Source of the DNA: a virus
DNA: 41,202 nucleotides
Strand: one strand, 5' to 3'
Virus record (IMG/VR): IMGVR_UViG_3300005618_000010
Location: 1 to 41,202 of that record
In this document: in pieces, positions 16,154-22,637 of the stretch
Layout of the letters: each line of letters starts with the position of its first letter
Position numbering within the stretch: the first letter of the stretch is position 1
Program-made: the position numbers and the translations under genes
Notes under the pieces: model-generated
What the model was told of the DNA's origin: nothing
Databases searched by the model: none
Seen by the model: only the letters and a program-made list of their open reading frames with translations

Positions 16154-17155
16154 TTACGCTTTTTTCCTCGAAATAGTCTTTCCCCGCCCTTTCCCCACCC
16201 TGCCGAGCCTTGGAAGGGCGCTCACGGCATCCCGCAGGTGCGCCGGCGCAAGGTGAGCGTATCGGTTCGTGACCCCCAAAGACGAGTGCCCGAGCAGATC
16301 CCGGACGGCGGTGAGCGGCTTGCCGGCCTGCACCAGCCAAGAGGCGTAGGTATGCCGGATGTCATGCCAGCGCACATGCTCGAGCCCGGCCGCGCTACGG
16401 GCCTCCAGGAAGCGCGCGCGCAGTAGGGAGTGGCTGACCCCCCAAGGAAGGCGCTTGCGTGCAATGGTGGCGGCCTGCGGCGGCAGCGGGATAGCGCGTG
16501 GCCGGCCGCTTTTCGTCTGCGCGTCGAGCAGCACGGCACGGTTCCTGACCTGTTCGGGCCTCAGGGCGAGCATTTCCCCGCGGCGCAACCCGGTCAGGGC
16601 GGCGAACTGGATCATGTCCGAGGTCAGCGGGTCGGCCTTCCCGCAAAGCCGGTCAATCTCCTGCCGGGTAAGGTAGACGTGGCGCTCGGAGTTTTCCGGG
16701 AGAAGCTGGATCCGCCTGCCCAGGGGTAAGTCCGTCCAGCCCCAGCGCTCGGCCAGGTTGCCGACATGCCGCAGGAGGGCGACATAACGGTTCGTGGCGG
16801 CCGGGGAAAGCCCCTCCTTCGCGCCGTCCCGTTTGATGCGATCGGCAACGTCAACGATGCCTTCGAGCTCGGTGGTGCCGGCGTACCGCAGGAGGACCGG
16901 GACCCGGAATTTCAGGTCGCGCTTCCAGCTTTTCAGGCCCCGGGCGGCGGTTTCAACCCAGCGGTGGATTGCCGCCGAAATCAGGTGTCTTTCAGGGCGA
17001 CCAATCGCAGAGTCGATCTGTTCGCGGCGGACCAGAGCCTCGAGCGCTTTCGCGTCGGCTCGGGTTGAACCGGGCGGCAATGTTCGCTCAACACGCGCAC
17101 CACCGCCGATGCGGACGCGGACCTGCCAGCGTTTGCCGATTTGACGGACGGACAT
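16154..17155 (-). CDS. int: tyrosine integrase
   Basis: 333 residues. An arm-binding N-terminal ~60 residues (QIGKRWQVRVRIGGG), a SAM-like core-binding region and a complete catalytic domain: Arg191 in TGLRRGE, Lys215, His264 and Arg267 in WHDIRHTY, His290 in LLGHSS and nucleophile Tyr299 in TNRYAHL. Its 3' end points at the tRNA-Ser attP 17 bp away, and the right arm repeat lies inside its last codons (residues ~319-326, GKGRGK). It catalyses phage integration and, with Xis, excision. Confidence 0.92.
   Translation of the reverse strand: MSVRQIGKRWQVRVRIGGGARVERTLPPGSTRADAKALEALVRREQIDSAIGRPERHLISAAIHRWVETAARGLKSWKRDLKFRVPVLLRYAGTTELEGIVDVADRIKRDGAKEGLSPAATNRYVALLRHVGNLAERWGWTDLPLGRRIQLLPENSERHVYLTRQEIDRLCGKADPLTSDMIQFAALTGLRRGEMLALRPEQVRNRAVLLDAQTKSGRPRAIPLPPQAATIARKRLPWGVSHSLLRARFLEARSAAGLEHVRWHDIRHTYASWLVQAGKPLTAVRDLLGHSSLGVTNRYAHLAPAHLRDAVSALPRLGRVGKGRGKTISRKKA
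16179..16200. repeat. attP arm repeat, right copy (inside int)
   Basis: Same 22-bp tandem as at 15979-16000, here within the 3' end of int. Being coding and still identical to a non-coding copy suggests selection on the DNA sequence itself. Confidence 0.7.
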
Positions 17156-17319
17156 AGGACCCCTTGGGCGGCAATGTAGCGGTCGAGTTCGGTTCGCGCA
17201 ACCAGGCGGCGCCGGCGCACCATGACGAGCGCCAGTTTCCCCTCGCGGTGCTCGCGCTCAAGCGTGCGCACGGACACACGCAATTCTGTGGCGGCTTCGG
17301 AGAGGAGTAGCAGGCTCAA
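16981..17319 (-). CDS. excisionase-like HTH protein overlapping int
   Basis: TTG start (no ATG or GTG between it and the upstream in-frame TAA). The first ~55 residues (LLLLSEAATELRVSVRTLER, then VRRRRLVARTELDRYIAAQG) form a winged-helix/MerR-like HTH_17 domain typical of Xis-type recombination directionality factors. The frame then runs on for ~55 Arg/Ser-rich residues overlapping the int start by 175 nt. The tail may be incidental, or a true overlap as known for other int/xis pairs. Confidence 0.6.
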   Translation of the reverse strand: MSLLLLSEAATELRVSVRTLEREHREGKLALVMVRRRRLVARTELDRYIAAQGVLCPSVKSANAGRSASASAVVRVLSEHCRPVQPEPTRKRSRLWSAANRSTLRLVALKDT

Positions 17320-17334
17320 AATGGTCCGCTCAGG

Positions 17335-17697
17335 TTAGGGGGTTGACGCGAGCCATGCGAAGGTCAGGAACAGTGCCGTGAAGTGCAGAGCCTGATCCGC
17401 GCCGATTACCACGAAGAACCAATGGCGTTCGCCAGCCTGATACAGCTTCGTGGTCAAGCGCGAACTGATGTAATCGGTCACGAAATGCGCCAGCCAATTC
17501 ACACCCAAGAACATGCTCGCCTGATGCGGGGTGAAATACCAAAGAGCGAAGGGAATAAAAGTCGCTATGTAGATCGTCACATGCAGGACTAAAACCTTGT
17601 TGTCCTTCCCTTTAGCGAGCGCAACCTTGTCGGCCTGAAAGATGAAGTCCGCGAGGAAGTGAATCCAGACCAGCAGCAGCGCGACAGTGAGAGTCAT
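17335..17697 (-). CDS. DUF3307-type membrane protein
   Basis: 120 residues, at least three membrane segments. Recognisable DUF3307 motifs: LVWIHFLADFIFQADKVALA, VNWLAHFVTDYISSRLT and HWFFVVIGADQALHFTALF. Function of the family is not established; it occurs in phages and bacteria. It is coupled to the upstream gene by ATGA and lies just upstream of xis/int on the same strand. Confidence 0.72.
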   Translation of the reverse strand: MTLTVALLLVWIHFLADFIFQADKVALAKGKDNKVLVLHVTIYIATFIPFALWYFTPHQASMFLGVNWLAHFVTDYISSRLTTKLYQAGERHWFFVVIGADQALHFTALFLTFAWLASTP

Positions 17698-17867
17698 TCT
17701 GAATGGTCCGTGTTTGAGGTCGTGTCCAACCAGATGCTGATCTCTCGCAAGAAAATCCCGTAGGCGATTTCGCGCTTGTCAAACTTCGACAGCGGAACGG
17801 GCGGAATATCGCGCATCAGCGGCACGTTGTAGGTGACTTTGGCGTAGCCGTTCAGGGTGGGGGCCAC
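17694..17867 (-). CDS. small hypothetical protein (57 aa)
   Basis: GTG start overlapping the previous stop (TAGTG) with GGGGAGG just upstream. The product contains GYAKVTYNVPLMRDIPPVPL and FDKREIAYGIFLREISIWLD. A longer frame to 17993 exists but would overlap the neighbour. No family recognised. Confidence 0.55.
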   Translation of the reverse strand: MAPTLNGYAKVTYNVPLMRDIPPVPLSKFDKREIAYGIFLREISIWLDTTSNTDHSE

Positions 17868-18049
17868 TAGTTTGCCTCCCCATCCGAATGAAAGACAAAG
17901 CGCACGCCGTTTTCCTCCCACCGACACATCAAGGTTCCCGGTTCGGTAAGTTCCCGAGTCTCGATTAGGCATCCGCCGCCGTTTTTCTTGCACATAGCGA
18001 TGAGTGCGGCGCGGTACATATTCAGCGTCGATTCACGAATTTGCGTCAT
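17867..18049 (-). CDS. small hypothetical protein (60 aa)
   Basis: Start chosen at the ATG giving MTQIRESTLNMYRAALIAMC, preceded by GGAAGCGGACGACGAC; an upstream ATG at 18106 would overlap the next gene by 26 nt. Contains CKKNGGGCLIETRELTEPG. Compact helix-strand protein with no recognised domain. Part of the left operon. Confidence 0.55.
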   Translation of the reverse strand: MTQIRESTLNMYRAALIAMCKKNGGGCLIETRELTEPGTLMCRWEENGVRFVFHSDGEAN

Positions 18050-18080
18050 GTCGTCGTCCGCTTCCAGAGAACGGGACACT

Positions 18081-18377
18081 CTAGACCTCAAGCCTTGCGC
18101 GAGCATTGACGATTGCGCGGGTCGTTACTTCAACGCGCTCCGCGAGATTACGGATGCGGTTCGCAACCGGGACCATAATCTCGGCCACAGGCGCAACCTC
18201 CTTCGCGGGCGAAGGCGGCTCATTGAGCGATACATCCGATAGCGCATCTATCATGTTGCCAACCTCGCGCTCCAGCATTTCAATCGCCGCATCCAAATGC
18301 GCAATTTGCGAATTGACTTGGGTGCTGCGTTCCGGCGCGACCGCTGTTGCCTGTCCTGCTCCTGAGTATCCAGCCAT
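18081..18377 (-). CDS. hypothetical coiled-coil protein (98 aa)
   Basis: Good ribosome site (AAGGAGAAATAGAA before ATG). Low-complexity N-terminus, then helical heptad-like sequence NSQIAHLDAAIEMLEREVGN and a second helix IRNLAERVEVTTRAIVNARA. Probably forms a coiled-coil dimer. No function recognised. Confidence 0.62.
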   Translation of the reverse strand: MAGYSGAGQATAVAPERSTQVNSQIAHLDAAIEMLEREVGNMIDALSDVSLNEPPSPAKEVAPVAEIMVPVANRIRNLAERVEVTTRAIVNARARLEV

Positions 18378-18379
18378 TT

Positions 18380-18649
18380 CTATTTCTCCTTGTGTAAACC
18401 GCTTGTGGTGAACGGCGCAACCACGAATTTAACGGGTCGGTGTGCGCCGGATAATCTGCCAGGAATGGCCCTACGAAACCCGAGCGCGGCGGCAACCTTC
18501 GGCGTCAAGGCACACTTCCCCTTGAGAACGTGGTACGTCAGGCGCGCTGGCAATCCGAGCGCCCGGTCGGTCGCCAGATAGTTCCCGCCGTTCTTCTCAA
18601 CCTCGGCGCGAAGTAGGCGCTGCAAATGCGCCTCGTCAAATTCACGCAT
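18380..18649 (-). CDS. HTH-like DNA-binding protein
   Basis: Start set at the ATG at 18649 (MREFDEAHLQRLLRAEVEKN), which overlaps the previous stop by 8 nt; an ATG at 18679 is possible but has no ribosome site. Sequence NGGNYLATDRALGLPARLTY followed by HVLKGKCALTPKVAAALGFR fits a small helix-turn-helix fold as in Cro-type proteins. Basic C-terminus. May bind operator or accessory sites; the role is unknown. Confidence 0.55.
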   Translation of the reverse strand: MREFDEAHLQRLLRAEVEKNGGNYLATDRALGLPARLTYHVLKGKCALTPKVAAALGFRRAIPGRLSGAHRPVKFVVAPFTTSGLHKEK

Positions 18650-18824
18650 CGCGTCTACCGTTTGCGTCGAGCGGACCATACTGAACGAGCCTGAAAATAT
18701 CGCACGGGTTATTGTTCTTCCACATTTTCAGAACGTCGCGCCCATTGGCCCGGTCAAGCGCGATCCCGACAGTCGGCTCCCATTCCCTGTTTTCGGTATT
18801 GAGCATTTCGACAATCCAGATCAT
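18642..18824 (-). CDS. small hypothetical protein (60 aa)
   Basis: ATG in an ATGA overlap with the Cys-rich gene upstream. Product MIWIVEMLNTENREWEPTVG, ending with KMWKNNNPCDIFRLVQYGPL and a charged tail. Beta-strand then helix pattern; this kind of short W-rich protein is common in phage left operons. The frame is open further upstream (to 18929), but that part is the shadow of the neighbour. Confidence 0.6.
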   Translation of the reverse strand: MIWIVEMLNTENREWEPTVGIALDRANGRDVLKMWKNNNPCDIFRLVQYGPLDANGRRDA

Positions 18825-18991
18825 CGACGGCTCGACTGAGGTTGGGGCGCACGATGTTCCGCGATCAACTGGAGCAGTCCTTCTGTCCGATACTCCTTGC
18901 AGCAGAACGGGCAAAAGACACTCGGCCATTCCGGGTCGAGCCGGTAGTCGCAGCAGGTCGGCCAGCCCTTTGCATCCAGAACGGCAGGCAT
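18821..18991 (-). CDS. Cys-rich zinc-finger-like micro-protein (56 aa)
   Basis: ATG preceded by a near-perfect AAGGAGG ribosome site. The product reads MPAVLDAKGWPTCCDYRLDP and then FCPFCCKEYRTEGLLQLIAE: CC plus CPFCC, a likely zinc-binding ribbon. The start overlaps the upstream stop (TGATG) and the stop overlaps the downstream start (ATGA). May be an anti-host or regulatory micro-protein; unknown. Confidence 0.62.
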   Translation of the reverse strand: MPAVLDAKGWPTCCDYRLDPEWPSVFCPFCCKEYRTEGLLQLIAEHRAPQPQSSRR

Positions 18992-19785
18992 CACGCCTCC
19001 TTGTGAGGTAGCGAGTTCATATAGAGACGATAGCCAACTATGTCCCTACCGTATGGCTCTCGGTCGTGATTCCAAGAAAAACTGTCAGGCCAGCCAATCA
19101 TCGTAGTGCCGTCCCGAAGCATCACTTCAACCATCGGAAGGGGGCATTTGCCGCCCGTCCATTCAATCCATGTGTCCTTTTCTTCCGGTCGTGACTCCAC
19201 TGGCAGCGGGCACCATTCGCTGACGCAGCCTAAGTCTTGGTCGGGCGTGTGAAGCCATTTGCCTCTTTCGTAGTGAGCGAATCCAAGCTGCCCATCTGCA
19301 TCGCGCACGATATAAAGATCGTCGGCGGTGGGAGAATCATCGCGCAGCCGCCATCCTGTAGTCCGTGTTGCGGAAGCGGACGATGCGCGCTTGATCGCGG
19401 CGATTACCTCATCGTCGGAAACGTCAGTGCGTCCCTGCGTCGAGTCCTTCACGATGGCATACCCGCATGGCTCGCCTAAGGTGAGTGGATCGCCGCCGCC
19501 AGGGACGCAGGGGTATGGGTTGTCGAAGGCCCAATACTCCGGCCTTCCGTCAACAAAGTTCTTCCAGAGCCATAGGCGCTTCGGCGCCTCCGTCTCCGAC
19601 GGAGGCTCCATCATTCCGAAGATGATGCTCGACAGTGCGAGGTTGCACAGCTTCTCAAATCCCTCTTTCGTCGGAATCCAATAGCGGCCATCGCCCATGC
19701 CATAGTCGTCAATCGACGCAAGCCAATCTTCGATCTGGCCACGAGTGAGTGGTACGCTTGGGGCAGGGGGTTGACGATCATTCAT
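18991..19785 (-). CDS. hypothetical protein with DUF551-like C-terminal parts
   Basis: 264 residues from the ATG at 19785 (ATGA overlap; an ATG four codons upstream is less likely). N-terminal half unknown (RGQIEDWLASIDDYGMGDGR). The C-terminal half carries two short modules of the type found in phage DUF551 proteins: FAHYERGKWLHTPDQDLG...SEWCPLP and WIEWTGGKCPLPMVEVMLRD...IVGYRL. These are small beta domains of unknown function. It looks like an accessory left-operon protein. Confidence 0.6.
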   Translation of the reverse strand: MNDRQPPAPSVPLTRGQIEDWLASIDDYGMGDGRYWIPTKEGFEKLCNLALSSIIFGMMEPPSETEAPKRLWLWKNFVDGRPEYWAFDNPYPCVPGGGDPLTLGEPCGYAIVKDSTQGRTDVSDDEVIAAIKRASSASATRTTGWRLRDDSPTADDLYIVRDADGQLGFAHYERGKWLHTPDQDLGCVSEWCPLPVESRPEEKDTWIEWTGGKCPLPMVEVMLRDGTTMIGWPDSFSWNHDREPYGRDIVGYRLYMNSLPHKEA

Positions 19786-20114
19786 GCTTTTGTCCATCGA
19801 GCCTTAGCCCCTTGCTTTGCTATTTCCTTCTTGCGCTCCGGCGACAATTTTGCGGCCCGAGCATTGCCGCCTTTCTGTTTGCCTGGGGATTTGAGCGTCA
19901 CGATAAGATTCATGTGCCCTGTATGCTTCACTGGAGATTCGGCAATTAACCTGCCGAGGTGGTCTAGGTCGATGGCGCACCGATACGCCAATGTGCCAAT
20001 CATTCCTGCTGATCCCTTAACTCCCTCTGCGAATTCAGCGCATCTCTTCCCGAACGCGGATACTTCCTCACTAGTCGGATAGGGGACAAAACCTTTCGGC
20101 ATTTTCTCTTTCAT
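19782..20114 (-). CDS. hypothetical protein (110 aa)
   Basis: ATGA overlap with the upstream frame. Helical N-terminal two thirds (SEEVSAFGKRCAEFAEGVKG, RCAIDLDHLGRLIAESPVKH) and a basic C-terminus ending AKLSPERKKEIAKQGAKARW, a motif found in short basic phage and plasmid proteins that may contact nucleic acid. No firm family. Confidence 0.62.
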   Translation of the reverse strand: MKEKMPKGFVPYPTSEEVSAFGKRCAEFAEGVKGSAGMIGTLAYRCAIDLDHLGRLIAESPVKHTGHMNLIVTLKSPGKQKGGNARAAKLSPERKKEIAKQGAKARWTKA

Positions 20115-20326
20115 TTTTTCCCTTTGTTGGCGCGCCCGGAAGGAATCGAACCTCCGGCCTTGCGGTTCGGAACCGCCTGCTCTTTCCCCTGAGCTACGGG
20201 CGCTAGTATGCGAAGTGCCTCATCGAACCCCATCTGCGGGATGCCGTTTCGATAGCAGCGCGGAAATTCAACCGCCTTCCCGCTCTTGTCGATGCGCGTG
20301 AATGAGAGTTTAGGATTGCTTTTCAT
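20111..20326 (-). CDS. small ORF running through the tRNA-Arg gene
   Basis: 71 codons. The first ~40 residues (MKSNPKLSFTRIDKSGKAVE, FPRCYRNGIPQMGFDEALRI) look protein-like. Most of the rest is encoded by the tRNA gene read in frame on the same strand. The frame ends in an ATGA overlap with the next gene. Either a true gene containing a tRNA, or a gene whose original end was replaced by tRNA insertion. The ribosome site is weak. Confidence 0.45.
   Translation of the reverse strand: MKSNPKLSFTRIDKSGKAVEFPRCYRNGIPQMGFDEALRILAPVAQGKEQAVPNRKAGGSIPSGRANKGKK
20128..20203 (-). tRNA. tRNA-Arg (anticodon CCG)
   Basis: 76 nt, full cloverleaf. Acceptor GCGCCCG pairs perfectly with CGGGCGC; D stem GCTC/GAGC with loop AGGGGAAA; anticodon loop TTCCGAA (CCG at 20170-20168); T arm GGAGG-TTCGATT-CCTTC; discriminator G and encoded CCA. 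One mismatch (G-A) closes the anticodon stem. It would decode CGG, a plausible supplement for a phage. It lies in the left operon, so it is probably processed from the operon transcript. Confidence 0.88.
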
Positions 20327-20354
20327 TGTCAGCCGTGTAGCTGTAAATCACCAT

Positions 20355-20585
20355 TCAGCGAATCCTCGTTCTGAGCATTTCGTCCATGCGCGGCGAAACA
20401 TCCTTCAGCCGCACAATGTCGGAAGCCTTGAGTTCAAGCCCCTGCACTTTCTCCACATCGTTTCCGACATAGCGGGCCTGTGTAGATGCGATGTTGTGCG
20501 AAAGGCACCACGCGATGAAATCCTTGTAGGTTCCACCAGCGACAACCTTTTTCCTGAACACAAGTTTGGCGTCCCTATCAGTCAT
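20355..20585 (-). CDS. hypothetical protein (76 aa)
   Basis: Start at the ATG that overlaps the methyltransferase stop (ATGA); a GTG three codons upstream is the alternative. Product MTDRDAKLVFRKKVVAGGTY, then KDFIAWCLSHNIASTQARYV and VQGLELKASDIVRLKDVSPR. Mostly helical and basic. No family recognised; it may be linked to methyltransferase function by operon position only. Confidence 0.6.
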   Translation of the reverse strand: MTDRDAKLVFRKKVVAGGTYKDFIAWCLSHNIASTQARYVGNDVEKVQGLELKASDIVRLKDVSPRMDEMLRTRIR

Positions 20586-21345
20586 CGCTGCCACGCGAGG
20601 TACGCTTTGACGACTTCCGCGGCAAGCTCCGCAACGATTGCATTGCCGTAACCCCGCAGTCGTCCCACACGCTCGGCAGCCCCATGAGCCAGCGGGAATG
20701 TGCCGGGTTCAACTGGCCGCGCTTTCCCGTCTGTGCAGGGGAGCCAGTCGCACTCGCGCCAGAAACCGTTAGTTGGGCCTGCCTGGGCAATTGATCCACA
20801 CGCCGGCGCTCCGATCCGTCCGGGTTCGTCCCCGTCGTCGCCATGCCCGCCGTGTCCTTCCAGTCCCTCGCGCTTGGCGTCGCCCAACTCGCCACCACGG
20901 ACAGGTTCTCGCTGACCCCGGTGTCCGCGGTCTGGGGCGTCGGCCACGAACCACGTTCTGTGCCGACCGTGCGGGGCACCGATGCCCGCAGCAGGCACAA
21001 CGATCGGCCCGAAGGCATAGCCACACGCTTCCAGGTCAGTTTGTACAAGGTCGAGCCACACTCGCGCACCCGCGCTCGCAACCTGTTCTCCAAACACGAC
21101 GCAAGGCTCGCGCTGCTCGATGAGATGGAACCATGCGGGCCAAAGGTGCCGCTCGTCAGCAAACCCAAGTCCTTTGCCTGCTTCGCTGTAAGGCTGGCAC
21201 GGACAGGATCCGGTCCACCCTGGGCGCGAATCAGGCCACCCGGCGAGCCGGAGGGCGTAACTCCAGACTCCAACGCCGGCGAAGAAGTGGCACTGGCTGA
21301 ATCCTGCAAGGTCGGCAGGTCGAATATCGACAATTGACCGCTCAT
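20578..21345 (-). CDS. second coding frame across the methyltransferase gene
   Basis: 255 residues in a different frame of the same strand. Reads MSGQLSIFDLPTLQDSASAT, later LYKLTWKRVAMPSGRSLCLL, GSWPTPQTADTGVSENLSVV, ASWATPSARDWKDTAGMATT and RGQLNPAHSRWLMGLPSVWD. These WPTP/ATPSARDW and LNP..RWLMG..W motifs are familiar from a phage/bacterial protein family often annotated as methyltransferase-associated or hypothetical. So this is unlikely to be a meaningless shadow. The start is coupled to nothing obvious; GGGGGAAG lies upstream. See findings. Confidence 0.65.
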   Translation of the reverse strand: MSGQLSIFDLPTLQDSASATSSPALESGVTPSGSPGGLIRAQGGPDPVRASLTAKQAKDLGLLTSGTFGPHGSISSSSASLASCLENRLRARVRECGSTLYKLTWKRVAMPSGRSLCLLRASVPRTVGTERGSWPTPQTADTGVSENLSVVASWATPSARDWKDTAGMATTGTNPDGSERRRVDQLPRQAQLTVSGASATGSPAQTGKRGQLNPAHSRWLMGLPSVWDDCGVTAMQSLRSLPRKSSKRTSRGSDD

Positions 21346-21439
21346 CGACTTCCCCCGGAGCAATGACGCCGGCGCGGATCAACTCCCGCAACCAGGCGGC
21401 GGCTTTGGGGTCGATTTCGTTGTAGTAGGCGCATGGCAT
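20582..21439 (-). CDS. C5-cytosine DNA methyltransferase
   Basis: 285 residues from the ATG at 21439, which overlaps the preceding 22-codon ORF (TAATG). Motif I-like FFAGVG (53-58), motif IV PCQPYS with catalytic Cys81, motif VI-like GEQV (117-120), motif VIII GRHRTWFVAD, and C-terminal RGYGNAI (motif X-like). Such phage enzymes methylate cytosine to evade host restriction. No partner endonuclease is present. A longer frame to 21562 is shadow. Nearly the whole gene is overlapped by the second frame above. Confidence 0.85.
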   Translation of the reverse strand: MPCAYYNEIDPKAAAWLRELIRAGVIAPGEVDERSIVDIRPADLAGFSQCHFFAGVGVWSYALRLAGWPDSRPGWTGSCPCQPYSEAGKGLGFADERHLWPAWFHLIEQREPCVVFGEQVASAGARVWLDLVQTDLEACGYAFGPIVVPAAGIGAPHGRHRTWFVADAPDRGHRGQREPVRGGELGDAKREGLEGHGGHGDDGDEPGRIGAPACGSIAQAGPTNGFWRECDWLPCTDGKARPVEPGTFPLAHGAAERVGRLRGYGNAIVAELAAEVVKAYLAWQR

Positions 21440-21507
21440 TACGCTGTGGCGTACCCGTCGAAGGAACGGTAGAAGTGGGGTGCGGCTGGCTGTGCAGGTG
21501 TTGTCAT
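21439..21507 (-). CDS. 22-residue coupling ORF before the methyltransferase
   Basis: Begins MTTPAQPAAPHFYRSFDGYA. Its ATG overlaps the upstream stop (ATGA) with GGAGAGTCC as ribosome site, and its TAA overlaps the methyltransferase ATG (TAATG). Both junctions imply active translation and coupling. It may act as a leader for expression of the methyltransferase rather than as a stable protein. Confidence 0.5.
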   Translation of the reverse strand: MTTPAQPAAPHFYRSFDGYATA

Positions 21508-21713
21508 GGACTCTCCGGGGCACCTTTTGCCCGTTTTTCAGACTCGGCCACAGCCAAGACATTCCGACGACGATAATATCGGGACAGGTGCTTGCGACCG
21601 AGCTTCAACGTTGTCCATTCCGCTCCCGCGTTAAAAGACACGCGGGCACGCCTATGGCGTTTTCCAGCCTCTCGTTCCTGCCGTCCCGGATTACCAAATC
21701 TACGCGCCGTCAT
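21504..21713 (-). CDS. small very basic protein (69 aa)
   Basis: ATG preceded by GAGGGAACAGTCCAC. Arg/Lys-rich throughout (RQEREAGKRHRRARVSFNAG, LGRKHLSRYYRRRNVLAVAE), so nucleic acid binding is plausible. Stop overlaps the next start by ATGA. No family recognised. The 73 bp upstream (21714-21786) hold no gene and no convincing promoter. Confidence 0.5.
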   Translation of the reverse strand: MTARRFGNPGRQEREAGKRHRRARVSFNAGAEWTTLKLGRKHLSRYYRRRNVLAVAESEKRAKGAPESP

Positions 21714-21786
21714 GTGGACTGTTCCCTCATCGTCCTACTCTACGTCTGCCAACCGCACTTCACTTCTACCGTTTACCTAAAAAAGA

Positions 21787-21990
21787 CTAGTCATCGTTCA
21801 TGCAATGGCACGGCAACTGAGCGCCGCCGCAATGCACGCAGTAGTGATAGAAGGCCTCAAGGCGCGCTTCCTCGCTCATCATGCCGAGCAACACTTGCAC
21901 GGCCTCCAGCGGCGTGTGCCGAATCTCGGTGGATGTGGATTTGTTTGTCTCCACCCAAATCTCCACTCGAATTTCCCTGATCTGTTCCAT
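21787..21990 (-). CDS. small protein with C-terminal Cys/His motif (67 aa)
   Basis: Helical N-terminus (LEAVQVLLGMMSEEARLEAF) and a C-terminal putative zinc ribbon YCVHCGGAQLPCHCMNDD. This short C-x2-C...C-x-C...ND ending is familiar from small phage proteins of unknown role. A complete-looking gene in the left operon. Confidence 0.65.
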   Translation of the reverse strand: MEQIREIRVEIWVETNKSTSTEIRHTPLEAVQVLLGMMSEEARLEAFYHYCVHCGGAQLPCHCMNDD

Positions 21991-22002
21991 GCGCCGTTTT
22001 AC

Positions 22003-22335
22003 CTATAGGGCGGATTCGACATACTCAGCAATCGCGCCGAAATCCTTGCCATGGTTGTCATTCATGTCGATCAGGGTTTTTTCGGTTTCCAGCGATATAT
22101 CGAAATCCTTTCTTAGCGAATCTAAATCGCCTTCGCACGAAACGAGCGGATCGCCGTCATAACCCCACTCAACAACGTACAGGCCTTCCGCAGCCCATTC
22201 GCCCTTGTTGGATATATCGAGCAATACCCCCAAGCAGCAAAACGCGCCTTCATCGCTTCTAAGCGTGTTCGTGGCTTGCTTGTAGTTGCCGCTCCGCAGC
22301 GCCGCCACCCACTTCGATTTGAGTTCTTTGTCCAT
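22003..22335 (-). CDS. conserved phage hypothetical protein (110 aa)
   Basis: Start at the ATG giving MDKELKSKWVAALRSGNYKQ; the frame further upstream is shadow of the neighbour. It contains LRSDEGAFCCLGVLLDISNK, the hallmark of a widespread phage/plasmid protein family (ALRSG..KQ...L...FCCLGVL). Acidic C-terminal half (DLDSLRKDFDISLETEKTLI). Function not known. Confidence 0.68.
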   Translation of the reverse strand: MDKELKSKWVAALRSGNYKQATNTLRSDEGAFCCLGVLLDISNKGEWAAEGLYVVEWGYDGDPLVSCEGDLDSLRKDFDISLETEKTLIDMNDNHGKDFGAIAEYVESAL

Positions 22336-22358
22336 ATCGTCCCTATTCCTAGCGCGGC

Positions 22359-22637
22359 CTACGCAGGAAACATCTCTTTGATGATCGCGGCGAACTGCGA
22401 CTTGCGGCGCTCCAGCAGGGCGCGTTCGTCCAGTGCCGAAATGAGGCTGTCGAACTTGATCGGGTAGACGGAGCAGAGTTCCTGGATCTTGCTGTCGTGT
22501 TCGACCATCTTGCCGTCGATCTTGGCGATCTCCAGTTCGGCCTGCTTCTTCATCTCCAGCGCACGGAGCGGCGCGAGGGCTTCCTGAATGGCTTCCTTGC
22601 CGAGTTTCAGGACTTTCGCGTAAGGGGTCAGCTTCAT
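22359..22637 (-). CDS. hypothetical coiled-coil protein (92 aa)
   Basis: ATGA overlap with the upstream gene and GGAGG near the start. Almost entirely helical and charged: LGKEAIQEALAPLRALEMKK, then KIDGKMVEHDSKIQELCSVY and ERRKSQFAAIIKEMFPA. Unknown role; may be a structural partner of another left-operon protein. Confidence 0.62.
   Translation of the reverse strand: MKLTPYAKVLKLGKEAIQEALAPLRALEMKKQAELEIAKIDGKMVEHDSKIQELCSVYPIKFDSLISALDERALLERRKSQFAAIIKEMFPA

Noticed and set aside
21714-21786. Internal promoter in the left operon
   Set aside because: A TTGGCA-like hexamer is present but without an acceptable -10 at the right distance.
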